From: Clavelina lepadiformis | Lineage: Eukaryota > Chordata > Ascidiacea > Aplousobranchia > Clavelinidae | Direction: 5' to 3' | Assembly (NCBI RefSeq): GCF_947623445.1 | Contig: NC_135243.1 | Coordinates: 6,698,501 to 6,762,500, forward strand | Length of the DNA stretch: 64,000 bases | In this document: in pieces, positions 12,849-24,344 of the stretch | How positions within the stretch are numbered: position 1 is the first letter of the stretch | Layout: every line of letters begins with the position of its first letter | Notes under the pieces: model-generated | The model's database searches: none | What the model saw: only the letters and a program-made list of their open reading frames with translations | Told to the model about the DNA's origin: nothing | Made by a program: the position numbers and the translations under genes

Positions 12849-14844
12849 CGTCTATCTGACAAAATATCAAAAATTTTGTGAATCGATAGATCTGTACATT
12901 TTCCCATCTATGATCCATTTTGATATGATTGTTCTTCATAAAAGAATGTTACAAACTTGCATACATGTTCAATTGTTCATGTATAGGCATGTGAAATTGT
13001 TTTACATTTACATTACTCACTGAAATACACTTGAGTGATATTGAATTCGACAGTTAGTTGTTAAGTTATTACTAGATTAATCGTTAAGTTATTTGCCACC
13101 ATTTGGTTGTTGTTGGTACAATACTCGGTTTGAACTTGAAATTTGATTCATTTAATGCCATGTAGAAGTGGCCATGGTAAGCTGTAAAGTGCTGTTGCAA
13201 TCAGATAGATGCTAATCTTATTCCGTCTAGTAACGGCACCTCTTTTCATTCTGTATGAACTTTTTTGTGGAAGTGTTTGTGATTAAACGTTATATAGATC
13301 AATCACTAATTTATCGTTACTATTGCATATTACAACATTATTATTTTACTCAAATATTTTCAAACCTGGCTTGCAAGAACGTGTTTATGCCAATTTCAAC
13401 AACGCATGTCGTTAAATTATTGTCATGTTAGTTATTTTTGTTTTTGCCATCGAAGTTGTATTTTGTAGTAATCTCACCAGGCCCACTACAGTCAAAAAAA
13501 AAAATAAGCGCGCAAATAATTAAATATAGCAGGAAGAAACGGTAAAACTCCAAATTCGTTTCACTACTTCCAGTTGTTTGTTGGTCATGGTCAAATGCAT
13601 TACGCTGTTAACTAAAGTTTGTTCCAGCTAGTAGTGTTCCTGGAAAAAGTGGACGAAACTTGTATTGGCCTTGAAGTCTTACCCAGCCCGAGTTTAACTA
13701 TTATTGCCCTGACTGTCGGCTACTAGGGCGTTGGCCTTACAATAATGCGACCCGTGTTCCCTACGCGCTCGGTGGCGCTACCGCTGTAATGCCCTTGGGC
13801 AAAGCCTCTTGTTCAGTGGAATAGTTATAAATTCAGGCAATATGATATAAAAAAAATTAAAAAACGAATTATAAAATGTGTGGCAATCGAAACTTGCACA
13901 AAATATAGTTCGGTAATTGGGGCTCGATCACTGGGTTTTAGTCGTGCAAAGACCTTCCTCATTCAGAGGACTAAGATTACCATACCACCAGGGGTGGGAT
14001 TCAAATATTTTAGCATACGGTTCTCTCATTGGCAGCATGCCATATTGATCCGGTGCTAATATATTTAGACCTATACATACGCCTGTAAACAACCGGTTCG
14101 CGAAAGTCATTAAAATTCCTAGAACCGGCTGAATACTACCGCTTTCGACTCGTCAAGACTTCAATTCTACCAAAGGCCAGGACATCTCACTAGCCAAAAT
14201 TTAGTACCATAACATCCAAAGTGATTAAGCGGAGTTTCGGGATGTTTGTGCGGCTTTGGTCGCCAAAGAATGATAAATATGAACGCTCATAGCTTAATGT
14301 ATACTGGATATGTCGGATATACATGTGCTGCGAGAGGCTCGTTCCTGCGAAACGTGACGGAAAAAGACTGTTTGCGTTAGAAGCTACACAGACGGTCTTT
14401 TTTGAGTGTTTCCGCTTTAATGGTCGAGAAAATATGTTGCAATATACCGCATATCTTACTCTGTCGCCTAAATTTATTTTGAGGGGACTACTCAAATGCA
14501 ATGTATAGAATATAGCTCCATGCGCATATACAGTTAACTTTCATAATAACTTGGATATTTATCAAATGGTCATTGTGACATGTCCCGCATATGAGAATAG
14601 TTGGAGAGAAATAGGTTTAGAGAGAGATGAATTTTATGCAAGAGCGTTGATGTGTGACCGACCAAACGGGTGTTTTTCAGTTTCACCATTAAGCCCTCAG
14701 CCTTCATTGTTTCCAGTGTAATTATGTTAAAGAAACGTTTGAAACCCGATAAAAGATCAACAAGAAAGGTTGGCATGTCGTTGTTAGCCTACTTGTGTAG
14801 CCTTACAAAGTTAGTTGATTAACTTGATTGTAGTAGATTGTAGC
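12849..14844. other. BRAP 3' flank and repeat-bearing gap
   Basis: Contains the presumed BRAP 3' UTR, an 11-base A run at 13494-13504 and a dispersed repeat at about 13729-13993. A minus-strand open frame at 14570-14776 starts with ATG and has coding-like composition, but it lies beyond the stop of the 14845-15712 gene and could not be joined to anything. Confidence 0.45.
13729..13993. repeat. dispersed repeat, copy 1
   Basis: Matches the stretch at about 19340-19880 in order: a GTG-TCC/GTGTTCC segment, CCCTTGG(G/A)..AAAGC, CTTGTTC, an AT-rich middle, CGAAACTTGCA/CGGAACTTGCA, TTCGGTA/CTCGGTATT, GGGCTCGA and TCGTGCAAAGA. In the second copy an unrelated 200-bp element interrupts the match. The GGTTCG-like word in copy 2 resembles a tRNA-type B box, so a SINE origin is possible but not shown. 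Confidence 0.55.
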
Positions 14845-15712
14845 TCACGGACAGTGTCGGTTTTGGTTAATTATAATGAGCTTTTTTCCCGTTGAGAAAC
14901 TTTCGGTAGGTGACGGTTCTACACTAAATGAAAATTGTGAAGACAGTTAACATGTGATATATAAGCACCAGCATAAATACAACAAATCTTAAGCCAGCAA
15001 TAAAAAATACGATGATTTGCAAGTATAAGACTATAGAGGCATAGATAGTAGCAAGATGTCGGAATTGTTATCACAAAATTTCAAGAGGAAATTGCACACA
15101 AGTTAAAAAGAAATATCGAATTTCTTTCAAGCATGTGCATTTAACGTGATCTTATACACTTAAGTAATTTTACTTCATAAGCTTTAGGTATAAAAGCATT
15201 GAAAGAATAAATTATAAACGCAAGTAAAACGAAGTGTTTGTTATTTTGATTTTTGAATTTTGACATTCAGCAAAGTGAAATTATGTGAAGTAGGTTAGAA
15301 CAAAGACAATTATAGTGGTAGAAAATATTGCCCATAACCTACCGTTTTTTTGTTGTATAAGGTCTGACATAGTTACTGAAATAATCAAACAATCTGTGAC
15401 CTTCTTTAACATATAAGCATTCGTGATGTTAGTGCTTACCAGCCTATTTGAAATCCGTCACGTAGATCAACTGGGTAATTTGTTTATAGCGTTACAAAGA
15501 TATCTGCACCAAATTGTTCTCTTCTAGTTACAGTTTTTCGTTTTTATTTCGTGGATATTCTTTGTGTAGGATTTTCTTCCGAAATTTGGAAAGAAATTGA
15601 AGTTGTTTTGAAACGTCAAAATTTTTCGACCTTACCTCACTCCACCTGTGATGGCTTGCCTCCAATTGCACTTCTGCAAGACCGTGATGATCCTCGGTAG
15701 TTTCACAGAAAA
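14845..15712 (-). CDS. unidentified small-exon gene, 3' portion
   Basis: Four short minus-strand exons join in phase: 15712-15646, 15470-15440, 15375-15343 and 14923-14845, the last ending in TGA. Donors read GTGGAG, GTAAGC and GTAGGT; acceptors read CAGCAG, ACCCAG, TTTCAG and TTTAG. Together they encode about 69 residues including KLPRIITVLQKCNWRQAIT, DLRDGFQIG and a polar end (VEPSPTESFSTGKK). The 5' exons were not found; the first exon here enters in phase 0 and has no Met. I recognise no family. Support comes from phase agreement across three introns and from coding-like composition. In the first exon a second frame is also open, so this remains a hypothesis. Confidence 0.4.
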
Positions 15713-15890
15713 CTGCTGAGAAATTGTTTTTAAATTTTTACAATTCAGGAATGCCCTTTAGATAGAATTAGGCTATGTCGTCCAGAACCTCAAAAATTTA
15801 AACAAATTTTGTAAAATCTAGAAACACACTGTTAGTTACGATCACCAAAAACCTGTTAACCATCGACTTCAACGAAACGTCTACTGACGA

Positions 15891-15898
15891 TGACGTCA
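15891..15898. promoter_or_regulatory. perfect CRE palindrome TGACGTCA
   Basis: A full CREB/ATF-type site lies in the gap between the minus-strand gene at 14845-15712 and the plus-strand spermine synthase. Its position would suit a shared promoter of a head-to-head pair. Function is inferred from the motif alone, and upstream exons of both genes are unresolved. Confidence 0.35.
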
Positions 15899-16373
15899 CA
15901 CAACATCGACGCGTGAGTAATGGTACAAATTATCGTATAAAATATATAGCTCACATTTAATAACTCAGAGATTCCTGTTTTTGCTAACTTTGTTTTGTAT
16001 ATTTAATCGGTACTTATGTTTTACTGGTTGTAGAACCCGATAGAAAATTCCGAACAATTTGCTAAGAATATTTAAGCGTGTATCGAGATTGAATATAGAA
16101 AGATTATTACGTTACAGCATCTTAGCAATTCTTTGATTATCATCAAAATTCATGTTGGCATAGTTCACACTTTAACGCACATTCAGCGACATAAGTTATG
16201 TAAATGGAGGTATACAATTATACGCACAGGAGTAAGCTATCGTACTTTTAAGCAGAATCAAGCAAATGATTTTAAATTTTGCGACGATCTTCTAAGGATC
16301 AACAAACGATGCATTATTGCGTCGCAACGTACCGTTTGGAATTCTCTAACTTGTAAGTCTTTTCTGTACTTAG

Positions 16374-18356
16374 CGGGCACAAGAGATACAGATCAAGCTG
16401 GAATCGGTTCTACCATCATGCATCATCAAGAGGTAAGTTGCAGGAATTCCAACAATTGTATGGTGGCGCTCGTAGAAAAGTTATTGCGTTTAGGACATGT
16501 CCACTACAGCGAGGAAGAAAGATCTGGCAATATTCGGAACTTGGAGATGGAAGAATATCTGAAGATGATTATACGGAAATACTGTTTGATGAGAAAAGTG
16601 ACTATCAGCAGATCACAATCGCACGATCAGAAGAATTTGGAAACGTTTTGTTACTGGATGGCCTAGAAAGTAAATCTCGAGCTAAGTTGGAAGAAAACTT
16701 TCCAAAATACGCTTTGTTTAGTCTTAAAATGCCTGTACACTAAATGCGATTGCGTTGCCGTCCGACTACGCAGCCGCAAAGCGAAATAGCATAAAAACAC
16801 ATGTGCTGGTCTACCAGTCGTTTTGACACTGGACGATTGGTCTCGCGCGCACACGCATTCGCACTTGTCTGAATGCTTCAAGAGCGAAATTCGCAGATGA
16901 CACAACCAGGTTGTGATATGAGGTGGAACGCAGAAAGCAGAAGGTGTAATAGAAATTTCGGGATGTAAGCCTACAACAGGTTATAGACAACTTTCAAATT
17001 TTCACTTCTTTACATTAAAAGTCATGTGACTTAAAATGAAATTCTTTTGTTTGGTTTATTAATTATTCATAAAAGGCCATATTTTAACCGAATTTGCTTT
17101 ATCTGGTCCAGTGCTTCATTGTCTTCAGAATTACTATCCGTGCGTGACCAACAGCAATGTTTGAATGTACGGCAGCGCGTATAACCAGTAACAAGGCCAC
17201 CTTGAAAGGCATGTGACGATACGAAACATGTTTAATCTTGTGCTAATGCTTGCGAATGCGTTGATGTGCGGCAATCGTGTTCAGTGTGCAGACAAAATCG
17301 GACGTTATCGGACGTTATCGACGCAAAACAAGCAAGTTTGATCATTGTCTTGTTTTCTGAAGATCTTTCTGAAAATGATAACATATATACAAGTACTCTA
17401 CTGGGATTGGACGAAGGACTTTGCTTCACAGATAAAAAAATTCTTATCCTTGGAGGAGGCGATGGAGGTAAGAGATCTTGAGATAAAAACGAGAAAAGGA
17501 AATTAAACGCTTTTATTCATTCTAGCTGCTTTATATGAACTTCTCAAACGATCGCCTGCGATGGTCACAATGGTTGAAATCGATGAAGTAGTTATCCACG
17601 CATGCAGGGAACATTTGAGGGGATGCTGCGGGGATTCCATGGATAAATACAGGGGAGAAAATTATGAGGTACGCGAGCGAAACATTCGCTCAATGAGATA
17701 ACCTGAAAACTGTTTATGAATTTCGTATAATATCTGGTTTTTATAGATAATCATCGGCGACTGCATCGAATTATTGCGTCAATATTCGGAAGAAGGGAGG
17801 AAGTTTGATTACGTTATCAGTGACATCACAGACATCCCAATTGAACCGAAAAATGACATAACTAGTGATAAGGTGATAAATCAATTACACTATGACATCA
17901 CTAAACTCATTGAGATTTTAATTCAAGAAAGATTTTTCTATTCAGACGTCACAAGTTTTCTTTTCTGACGTCAATGATTCAATCTGGGTGTTTTTCAAGC
18001 AAGTCTACAAACTTTGTTTGAAAGTTACCACTAATGATGGATACCTAATGACGCACGTATGACCTAACTTTGAAATAGCATTAGGTACAATATTTTGAAG
18101 CGTATTCTTTTTATCTATATAGTTATACACGATGCTATCAAACTGTTTTGTGTTGTTGACGTCACTATAGGTTGGGGCGTCATCAAACAAACGTGCAATT
18201 GAAAACTTCGAACGAGAAACCTCAAAACTCGATAAAAATTTGAAAATGAAATATTATCACAAACATATTCCTACATTTGAAGACAGGCAAGTATATATAT
18301 AACCGCATAACAGCCTACATTAACGACGTTCAAGGTTTATATACCGGATCTTTTGA
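16374..18356 (+). CDS. SMS: spermine synthase, N-terminal exon(s) unresolved
   Basis: Aminopropyltransferase that makes spermine from spermidine and decarboxylated S-adenosylmethionine in the cytosol. Eight exons join in phase: 16374-16432, 16494-16669, 17363-17467, 17526-17668, 17747-17872, 17946-18056, 18171-18286 and 18335-18356, giving about 285 residues. The order of motifs follows human SMS: DEKSDYQQITIA (substrate-loop Gln), LSENDNIYTS, the nucleotide-binding LILGGGDGG, MVTMVEIDEVVI with its acidic pair, GDCIELL and FDYVISDITD with the catalytic Asp. The C-terminal IPTFED...FIYRIF aligns with the human PSYLELWVFY end. The roughly 90-residue AdoMet-decarboxylase-like N-terminal domain expected in animal SMS was not resolved upstream. 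The final intron (18287-18334) would be 48 bases with a GC donor (ACAG|GCAAGT), so the last seven codons are less certain. Confidence 0.85.
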
Positions 18357-18624
18357 GTTTTCCCCTTTCATGTGTAACTACTGTAAATTGAAAAACATAC
18401 CCTGTGCTACTGTAACTCATGTTGACCAGGTGGACATTCTGTCATATCAAGAAGAATACAGCGCAAAAGACGGAGTGCGAGATAATTGACTGTGTTTAAT
18501 AACTCGCCAAGTTATATCAATTTTTTGTACGGAAGATGAAAAACTTGATGAAAAGTTCATCTTAGAAAGATGCGGTAATTTTAATACTGTAGGCTACCTA
18601 CAAAGAATTTTGTGTTACTTTTGC

Positions 18625-18630
18625 AATAAA
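18625..18630 (+). terminator. AATAAA poly(A) signal candidate for SMS
   Basis: A canonical hexamer lies about 270 bases after the SMS stop codon, in AT-rich sequence. It is the first good match downstream on this strand that I noticed. Confidence 0.5.
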
Positions 18631-19339
18631 AGGATATGATGTCCAAAAAAATTACCTCATGATTATGATTCTTACATGTTAACATAACCACAGTATTTTG
18701 GACCAATTAAAGACCATATTCATCTAAATAGGAAATAAATTTAACAGAAATAAAATTGAAAATGTATTGCATTGCGAAAAATTGCGATGCTGTTCATATA
18801 TATCCTATACTATATAAGTTTAGCCTATAGAAATTATTGCAAAATAATCATTAGCCTATATAAAATTTCTTAATCCTAATGACAACATTTGATATTTTTT
18901 ATTGTTCACTTTGCTGATTCATTCTTTATAGATATAACCGGTCCAGTGCTAATTTTATAGGTATCGGAGCTTTGTAGGGCCTGAAAAAGTCTATAATACT
19001 CTTTTTATATTTCTATATTATATACTGTTTCCGTATTATATCACATTTTGTGTTTGTATTCAATAATTATCATCATAAAATGTTTGTAAGTTTCAAGAAA
19101 AAATCATGCATTTGCTGCTGAAACTCGCAGAAGTGTCGGAGCGATGTTAATAGGCTACTGCAACCGTCAGTACTTTGTTAGCACAGCTAGAAATCGAGCC
19201 GGGCTCGCTAATTTACAAATTAGGCACCCTAACGCTCCGCCAACGAGTCAAAAAACTGACGATTTTGTAGCATTTGTCATTTTCTCATTGGAAAAATCTG
19301 CATTTGTCGGCTCGGTAACCGAGTTGTTCAAGAGGTAGG

Positions 19340-19880
19340 CCTAGTCTCGCAATACATGCGGTTCGTGTCCTGTTTTCGATACCCAGTGACGCTATTGGCC
19401 CCCCAGTGTGTTGCCCTTGGATAAAGCATTAACGACGTACACTTGTTCTTGTTCAATGGATCTTATGGACAATTCTGAATTCTATCAATAAGTGGTAACT
19501 TACTATATAAAATCATAAAACCAAAATTAAAAATGCTTGAGAATCGGAACTTGCAAAAAGACTAGCTCGGTATTCAGGGCTCGAGCGATGAGGTCTTACC
19601 GAATTTGTTCCGGCTTCCAAATTTTTTTCGGGCATTGTGACATAAAGGTTTGGCATAACTTATCATAATTGAAAACCTCCGAGATTGGCGTTGGGTTCAG
19701 GAAAAACTTAAGAGGTTACCAGCTTAATTGATAAACAAAGTTTTTCATCAAAAAATTTGCGCTGAATCATGCTACATTTTACGTCACAATGCCCGGGACA
19801 AATTTGGCATTACACTGATTTCAAATCGTGCAAAGAATTTTTCCCATCCGAGGATAAAGATTATCATATCATGCCACTAT
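19340..19880. repeat. dispersed repeat, copy 2, interrupted
   Basis: Second copy of the repeat seen at 13729-13993. The match runs to about 19605, breaks at an inserted inverted-repeat element and resumes at about 19816 with TTTCAAATCGTGCAAAGA. It includes CGGTTCGTGTCC, similar to a tRNA B box. Confidence 0.55.
19608..19815. mobile_element. MITE-like element nested in a repeat
   Basis: About 208 bp with inverted ends: left TTCCAAATTTTTTTCGGGCA, then TTGTGAC; right GTCACAATGCCCGGGACAAA followed by TTTGGCATTACAC. It is related to the element at 7018-7234, sharing end words and internal CAAAGTTTTT and GCTGA(A/C)TCATGC words. It splits the surrounding repeat, so it inserted later. Confidence 0.6.
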
Positions 19881-20523
19881 AAGCACAATTTAACACTATA
19901 AGCTTTAAACATAATTACATTGAAATTTAGGACATCAATTGAAACATTTCGTATGATTCGACAAACACACGTTTCTAATGCTACGTCAAATAGACGACAC
20001 CTCGTTAAGGTTCCACTACGTTGTTAAGGAGTCAATTTCCTTTAGGAAGACAATTTTAAGCAGGCAACACTGTGTTTATTATGATGTCGCGGCCAAATCG
20101 TCATATTAACAAAACTAAGAATTGTTTCAGTCCAATGAGCATCTGACTTTAACGTGGGTTGATTTGTTATTGCTTTATCGATAACTTGCAGGTCAAGCGC
20201 ACGGTTTGAATTTGATGGAGATTGAACCTTTTGTGTTTTTCAAGTATTTGTCTTAACATTTTAAGCTCAAAAGTTTTATGTATATGAGATATCTATGGTT
20301 CGAATACAAGAACGGGGATTTTCGTCATTTCTTTTAACATGACTTTTTTTAACATGACTTCTCTGCAGAACAAATTGTCAAATTGTTGGACTAGCTTAAG
20401 TACTTAGGCAGTAATCACAGCGAAAACCAGCGAAATTTCAAAATAGGAACATTGTGTTTCAGTAATTGACATTTTTTTCCAAGTATGCAATTGTTCGTAC
20501 AATGCTGTGTTGGCCATTTAAAG

Positions 20524-20852
20524 CAAGACTTTTCAAACTTTTTTGTTCGGTCACACCATTCAGAAAGAAATTTCTATACGTCTCCTTGATAGGTAGCCTA
20601 CACATTAATGATATTAAAATAATGAACGTCCCATCATTCGATAGCTCAGACATCCTAGTAAAGAACTGACAGAGTGAAATTCGGAGTTGCTCCTAAAAAT
20701 GCAATAAAAATGTTTTTACTAGCCTATAAGCCTAGGCTAGGCTACTTCTAATATTTGTGTGAAAGTTACAAAAACTTTTGTTTCTGATGTATTAAGCCAA
20801 TTTGTTTCACGACCCCAAAATGGTATTGCAACCCATAGTTTGAGAAGCTCCG
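20524..20852. mobile_element. second hAT-type non-autonomous element
   Basis: 329 bp flanked by near-identical 8-mers, ATTTAAAG (20516-20523) and ATTTAGAG (20853-20860). The ends are similar inverted repeats: left CAAGACTTTTCAAACTTTTT, right reversed CGGAGCTTCTCAAACTATGG. Both resemble the CAGRGGTTCTCAAACT hAT end. The interior has no transposase. The mismatched duplication and diverged ends suggest an old insertion. Confidence 0.65.
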
Positions 20853-21693
20853 ATTTAGAGCATATTTTGGAAAGAACTTGAGTTTTATGCAAAAGATCCA
20901 AGGTAACTGAAACTTTGGGAAGTGACTCTATTACCGTAATAAGCCTAGACCTACAATATACACACTGCACAGGCAAGACTAAAGTCCAGCAGATTTCAAG
21001 AAATTGATCTGTAGGCCCAGTACGTTTTATCAAAACTTTCAGGGGTTCTGTTTTTTGGGTCACTATGTACTAGAGATGATCTTGTACAAATCCAAACCTG
21101 AATATCACCTTATTCACCTTCTAAGGAGATTTTGGTGAACACGAATTGCACCAAGCAACAATGACAATCCTGAATACAATATTATTTATTGATAGCCTAG
21201 GTCTATTGACTTTGGTAATAAATATTGTTCTAGTTAGGTGGCTAAGCTAAAAAAAGGTTAACATTTTTTGTAACAAAGATCATTTACACGATGATTTTGC
21301 TTTCTCGATTGCCATTAACATTGGTTTGAAACAAAGCAATTTTTCTTGTGATTGTATCATGTTATAAGCAAGATTTGGCAACGTTTGTATGAAGTTCTAC
21401 CATTTAATACGAATAGGTTCAAATAGACATTGTTTTCATCAACTTCTTTGCCAACCCGAATGTTCTCCGAGACACCCCTCAACGTTGTCCAATATTTGAT
21501 ACACCTAAGGAGCTGAGGAAGATTTGTGTGCTCGTGAGCATGATTTCACATTAAAGTTTTCCATGCTTTACAGTTTTGTTCCGAGTTAGAATTACTGATG
21601 TCTAAAGCTAATCCAAGTTAGTCAAATCCATATGGTAAACTGATTTAAGTTTAAGCATAGCTTACAGTAGTGTTCGTCTTTTAAAGGGTAATT

Positions 21694-24344
21694 ATGAAAA
21701 AAGTTACATTTACAAAACGACCTGCGAAAGGAGGTGCTGTACAAGTGCATGGCACTGTTGTCTCACTTCACAATGGGCTACTCCTAGTATCAACTGGAAT
21801 CCCATCATTGGATTCGGTATTAGGTGGAGGTGTTCCCCTTGGAAGTGTTTTCCTTCTTGAAGAAGATGTACACACTCGCTTCTCTACTCTCTTAACAAAG
21901 TACGTGCATCTTTTGTATGTTTACCGCTAGCAAGCCAAAATAATGATTTGTAGCAAAAAATTATCCACATGCAATTAGAAATGGGCATTCTAGAATTTTA
22001 AATCTGAATCTTAAACGATTCAAATCCAAAATGCCAATTTATTTTGAATAGTTGGAACCGAAATGATCGCAATCACCAATAAACCAAAATAAAACTGCCA
22101 CATGCATTTTTTACACTTACTGCTTTCGTTGCGGTTACTACTGAACTAACGCGCTGCGCCGATTTGTTATCTTGTGAGTCACAAGCATAACAGTGTCATT
22201 TCTACCGTGCGCCACATGCAGTCAAGCATAACGAAGTCATTTTTTGCCTTGCGCATTGCTAGCAGTCGAGCCTAACGTTAACGAGGTTCGCATATAATAT
22301 TTTGCTTATTTCAAACGCTGCCATTACGCGCCTTACGTATGATCAGTTGTTGCTTTTACGAAGTATCAATAAATACCACAAAGACGTGTGTTGCTGTCTA
22401 GGCTAAGTTGGGAAAGCAATTAAGACACCAGAAAGTTTTTAATTTGTACCTAATAAGGCACAGTTTCAATAAGTAAATTCAAAAATAAAATTAATGAAAA
22501 ATGCACACTATCTCTTCATGTTTTAAACATTTTCAAAGGCTATTCTAGAATAGGATTCAAAATTTTAAGTTTGATTTAAATATTCTGGAATATCTAGTTA
22601 TTTTAGAATGGCCATCCCTACATTAATTTGTTTTAGTAACTAAATGGGTTATAATATATATTTATAAGATACATATAAATATTTTTACACAAGAGTGTAA
22701 CTACCTTCACAACTTAAATGCTATGATTGCTGAACATAGCATAGGTTGCAAAGCGTAATTACAGAAATACATGCAGCACATACTTTTGTATATATTTTAC
22801 CTTTTAGCTGTCTCTATAAAACTTGATGAAATAGATATTAGCTTTATATATGCTCACAGCTGAAATTTAAATATTTTGTGTATGTTAACTTTTCCCTTCG
22901 GTTTGTTACAACATTTTTCATTTGTGTAGATATTTTTTAGCTGAAGGGGTGACATCTGGGCACGGTCTTTATGTGGCATCTGCAAATGTGAACCCCAATG
23001 TGCTCCTTAATGCTTTGCCAAAACCAACTTCGATGTCATCCACAAGGTCGTCTCAACAGAAAAACGATAATGACATGAAAATTGCCTTCATGTACAAGGA
23101 CTTGCCCAAAAACCAAAGCTCTTTGTCTGGAGTGTCTAGATATGGACACTATTATGACATTAGCTGTAACATGGACAAAAGTGAAGTTGAAAAATGTGAT
23201 CTAAAATCTTTGCGTTTGACTGATGAAATTTCATATGGAGAAGGAAAAAATGACATGTTTAGGTATTTGCATAAGAAGTTATTATGAAATTTTATGACTC
23301 CAAGTAGAACTGAGGGAAGTACCATTGTGGATGTTATGTTGCAGGCAGTCATGTGCTCTTAGTTAAAAGTAAAATTACAGTGATATATTTTGGTTTGTCA
23401 GTTTGTGTATTTTTGGAACTCAGTTTGTATATAAATACACTACCTGTCTCTAACCTAATAAATGTGTCAATGCTAGATATATGTCACCTTTATATGTGTA
23501 TTATACATTTATTAAACGTATATAATATACCGTAGTTATCCTTGCAAATGCATGTCTATTTTCATTCAGGTACACGCTGAAGCATCTCAAGCAATGTATT
23601 AACAACAGCAGATATGAAATGCCACAGAAAAATTCAGGCGACCAGCAACTAAACGTCCTCAGAGTTGTCCTCCCACATTTTGCATCTCCACTTTGGTGTG
23701 GTGACAAGCCAGATAACATACATAACATCGTCAGGTTTCTGCACTGCCTGCGAGCTGTAGCACGAAACTCCATGATTGCTTGCTTGGTCACTATACCAAC
23801 TCATCTTTATCACGAAAATGAGGTTGCAATGATCCGACAACTTGTCGATACTTCTGTTGAACTTGAGGCTTTTGTTGGAGAGAAAAACCCAGTATTTAAG
23901 CAATATCATGGTGAGTGTTTTATGTTTTTACAATAAAGTGATTTATATGTATTTTATTATACGTTAAAAAAAAATGGCAGAGTGTGATAATTTTGTGATA
24001 AATATCTATATCTACCTCAAGAAATTTTCTTTACGTTTTTCTTGATAAATTCAACGCTATATGTGATTTTGATGTAGGCTACACCTGACAATGATATTAT
24101 ACTTTCTTTAGGACTTCTCAAGATACACAAATTGCCAAGATTAAATTCGTTGGTAAACTTCGTCCCGGACTCATTTGACCTTGCATTTGAATTAAAAAGG
24201 ACTAAATTTATCATCGAATACATGCATTTACCTCCAGACATCTCGGAAACTGCCAGTAGACAGGGAATGGATGAAACCAATGATAAACTTCACCCGCGAT
24301 CTGCGTGTGGTGGTGTGTCTTTAAACAAAAAGCTTGACTTCTAG
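21694..24344 (+). CDS. ELP4: Elongator complex protein 4
   Basis: Subunit of the Elp4-5-6 ring, whose members have a RecA-like fold; it works with Elp1-3 in tRNA wobble-uridine modification. Four exons join in phase: 21694-21899, 22930-23262, 23570-23910 and 24112-24344, giving 370 residues (human about 424). Conserved stretches are STGIPSLDSVLGGGVPLGS, YFLAEGVTSGHGLYVASA, VVLPHFASPLWCG, LRAVARNSMIACLVTIPTHL, the PRLNSLVNFVPDSFDLAFEL block and the terminal KKLDF, which matches the vertebrate ending. The Elp4 P-loop region is degenerate, as is usual for this family. The ATG at 21694 gives a short basic N-terminus. Intron 1 is about 1 kb and carries a repeat. Poly(A) placement is unclear. Confidence 0.93.
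21980..22619. mobile_element. probable inverted-repeat element in ELP4 intron 1
   Basis: The left end AATGGGCATTCTAGAAT and the right end, reversed, GATGGCCATTCTAAAAT match at most positions, about 640 bp apart. Inside are imperfect direct repeats containing CAAGCATAAC(A/G)(G/A)(T/A)GTCATTT followed by CAGTCRAGC. No ORF of note is present, and no target duplication was confirmed. Confidence 0.5.

Larger units (their letters stand above)
18357..21693. other. repeat-rich gap
   Basis: Holds the SMS 3' flank, a dispersed repeat with a nested element (about 19340-19880), a hAT-type element (20524-20852) and a coding-like block of uncertain strand (about 21390-21545). No other gene was recognised. 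Confidence 0.5.

Noticed and set aside
16353..16443. GTAAGT...AG pairs only 21 and 11 bases apart
   Set aside because: These are too short for spliceosomal introns. Using other acceptors gives 59- and 176-base exons that match SMS.
16133..16666. 177-codon plus-strand ORF over the spermine synthase start
   Set aside because: It crosses a supported intron (16433-16493) and is not in the frame of the conserved catalytic residues; its peptide does not resemble SMS.
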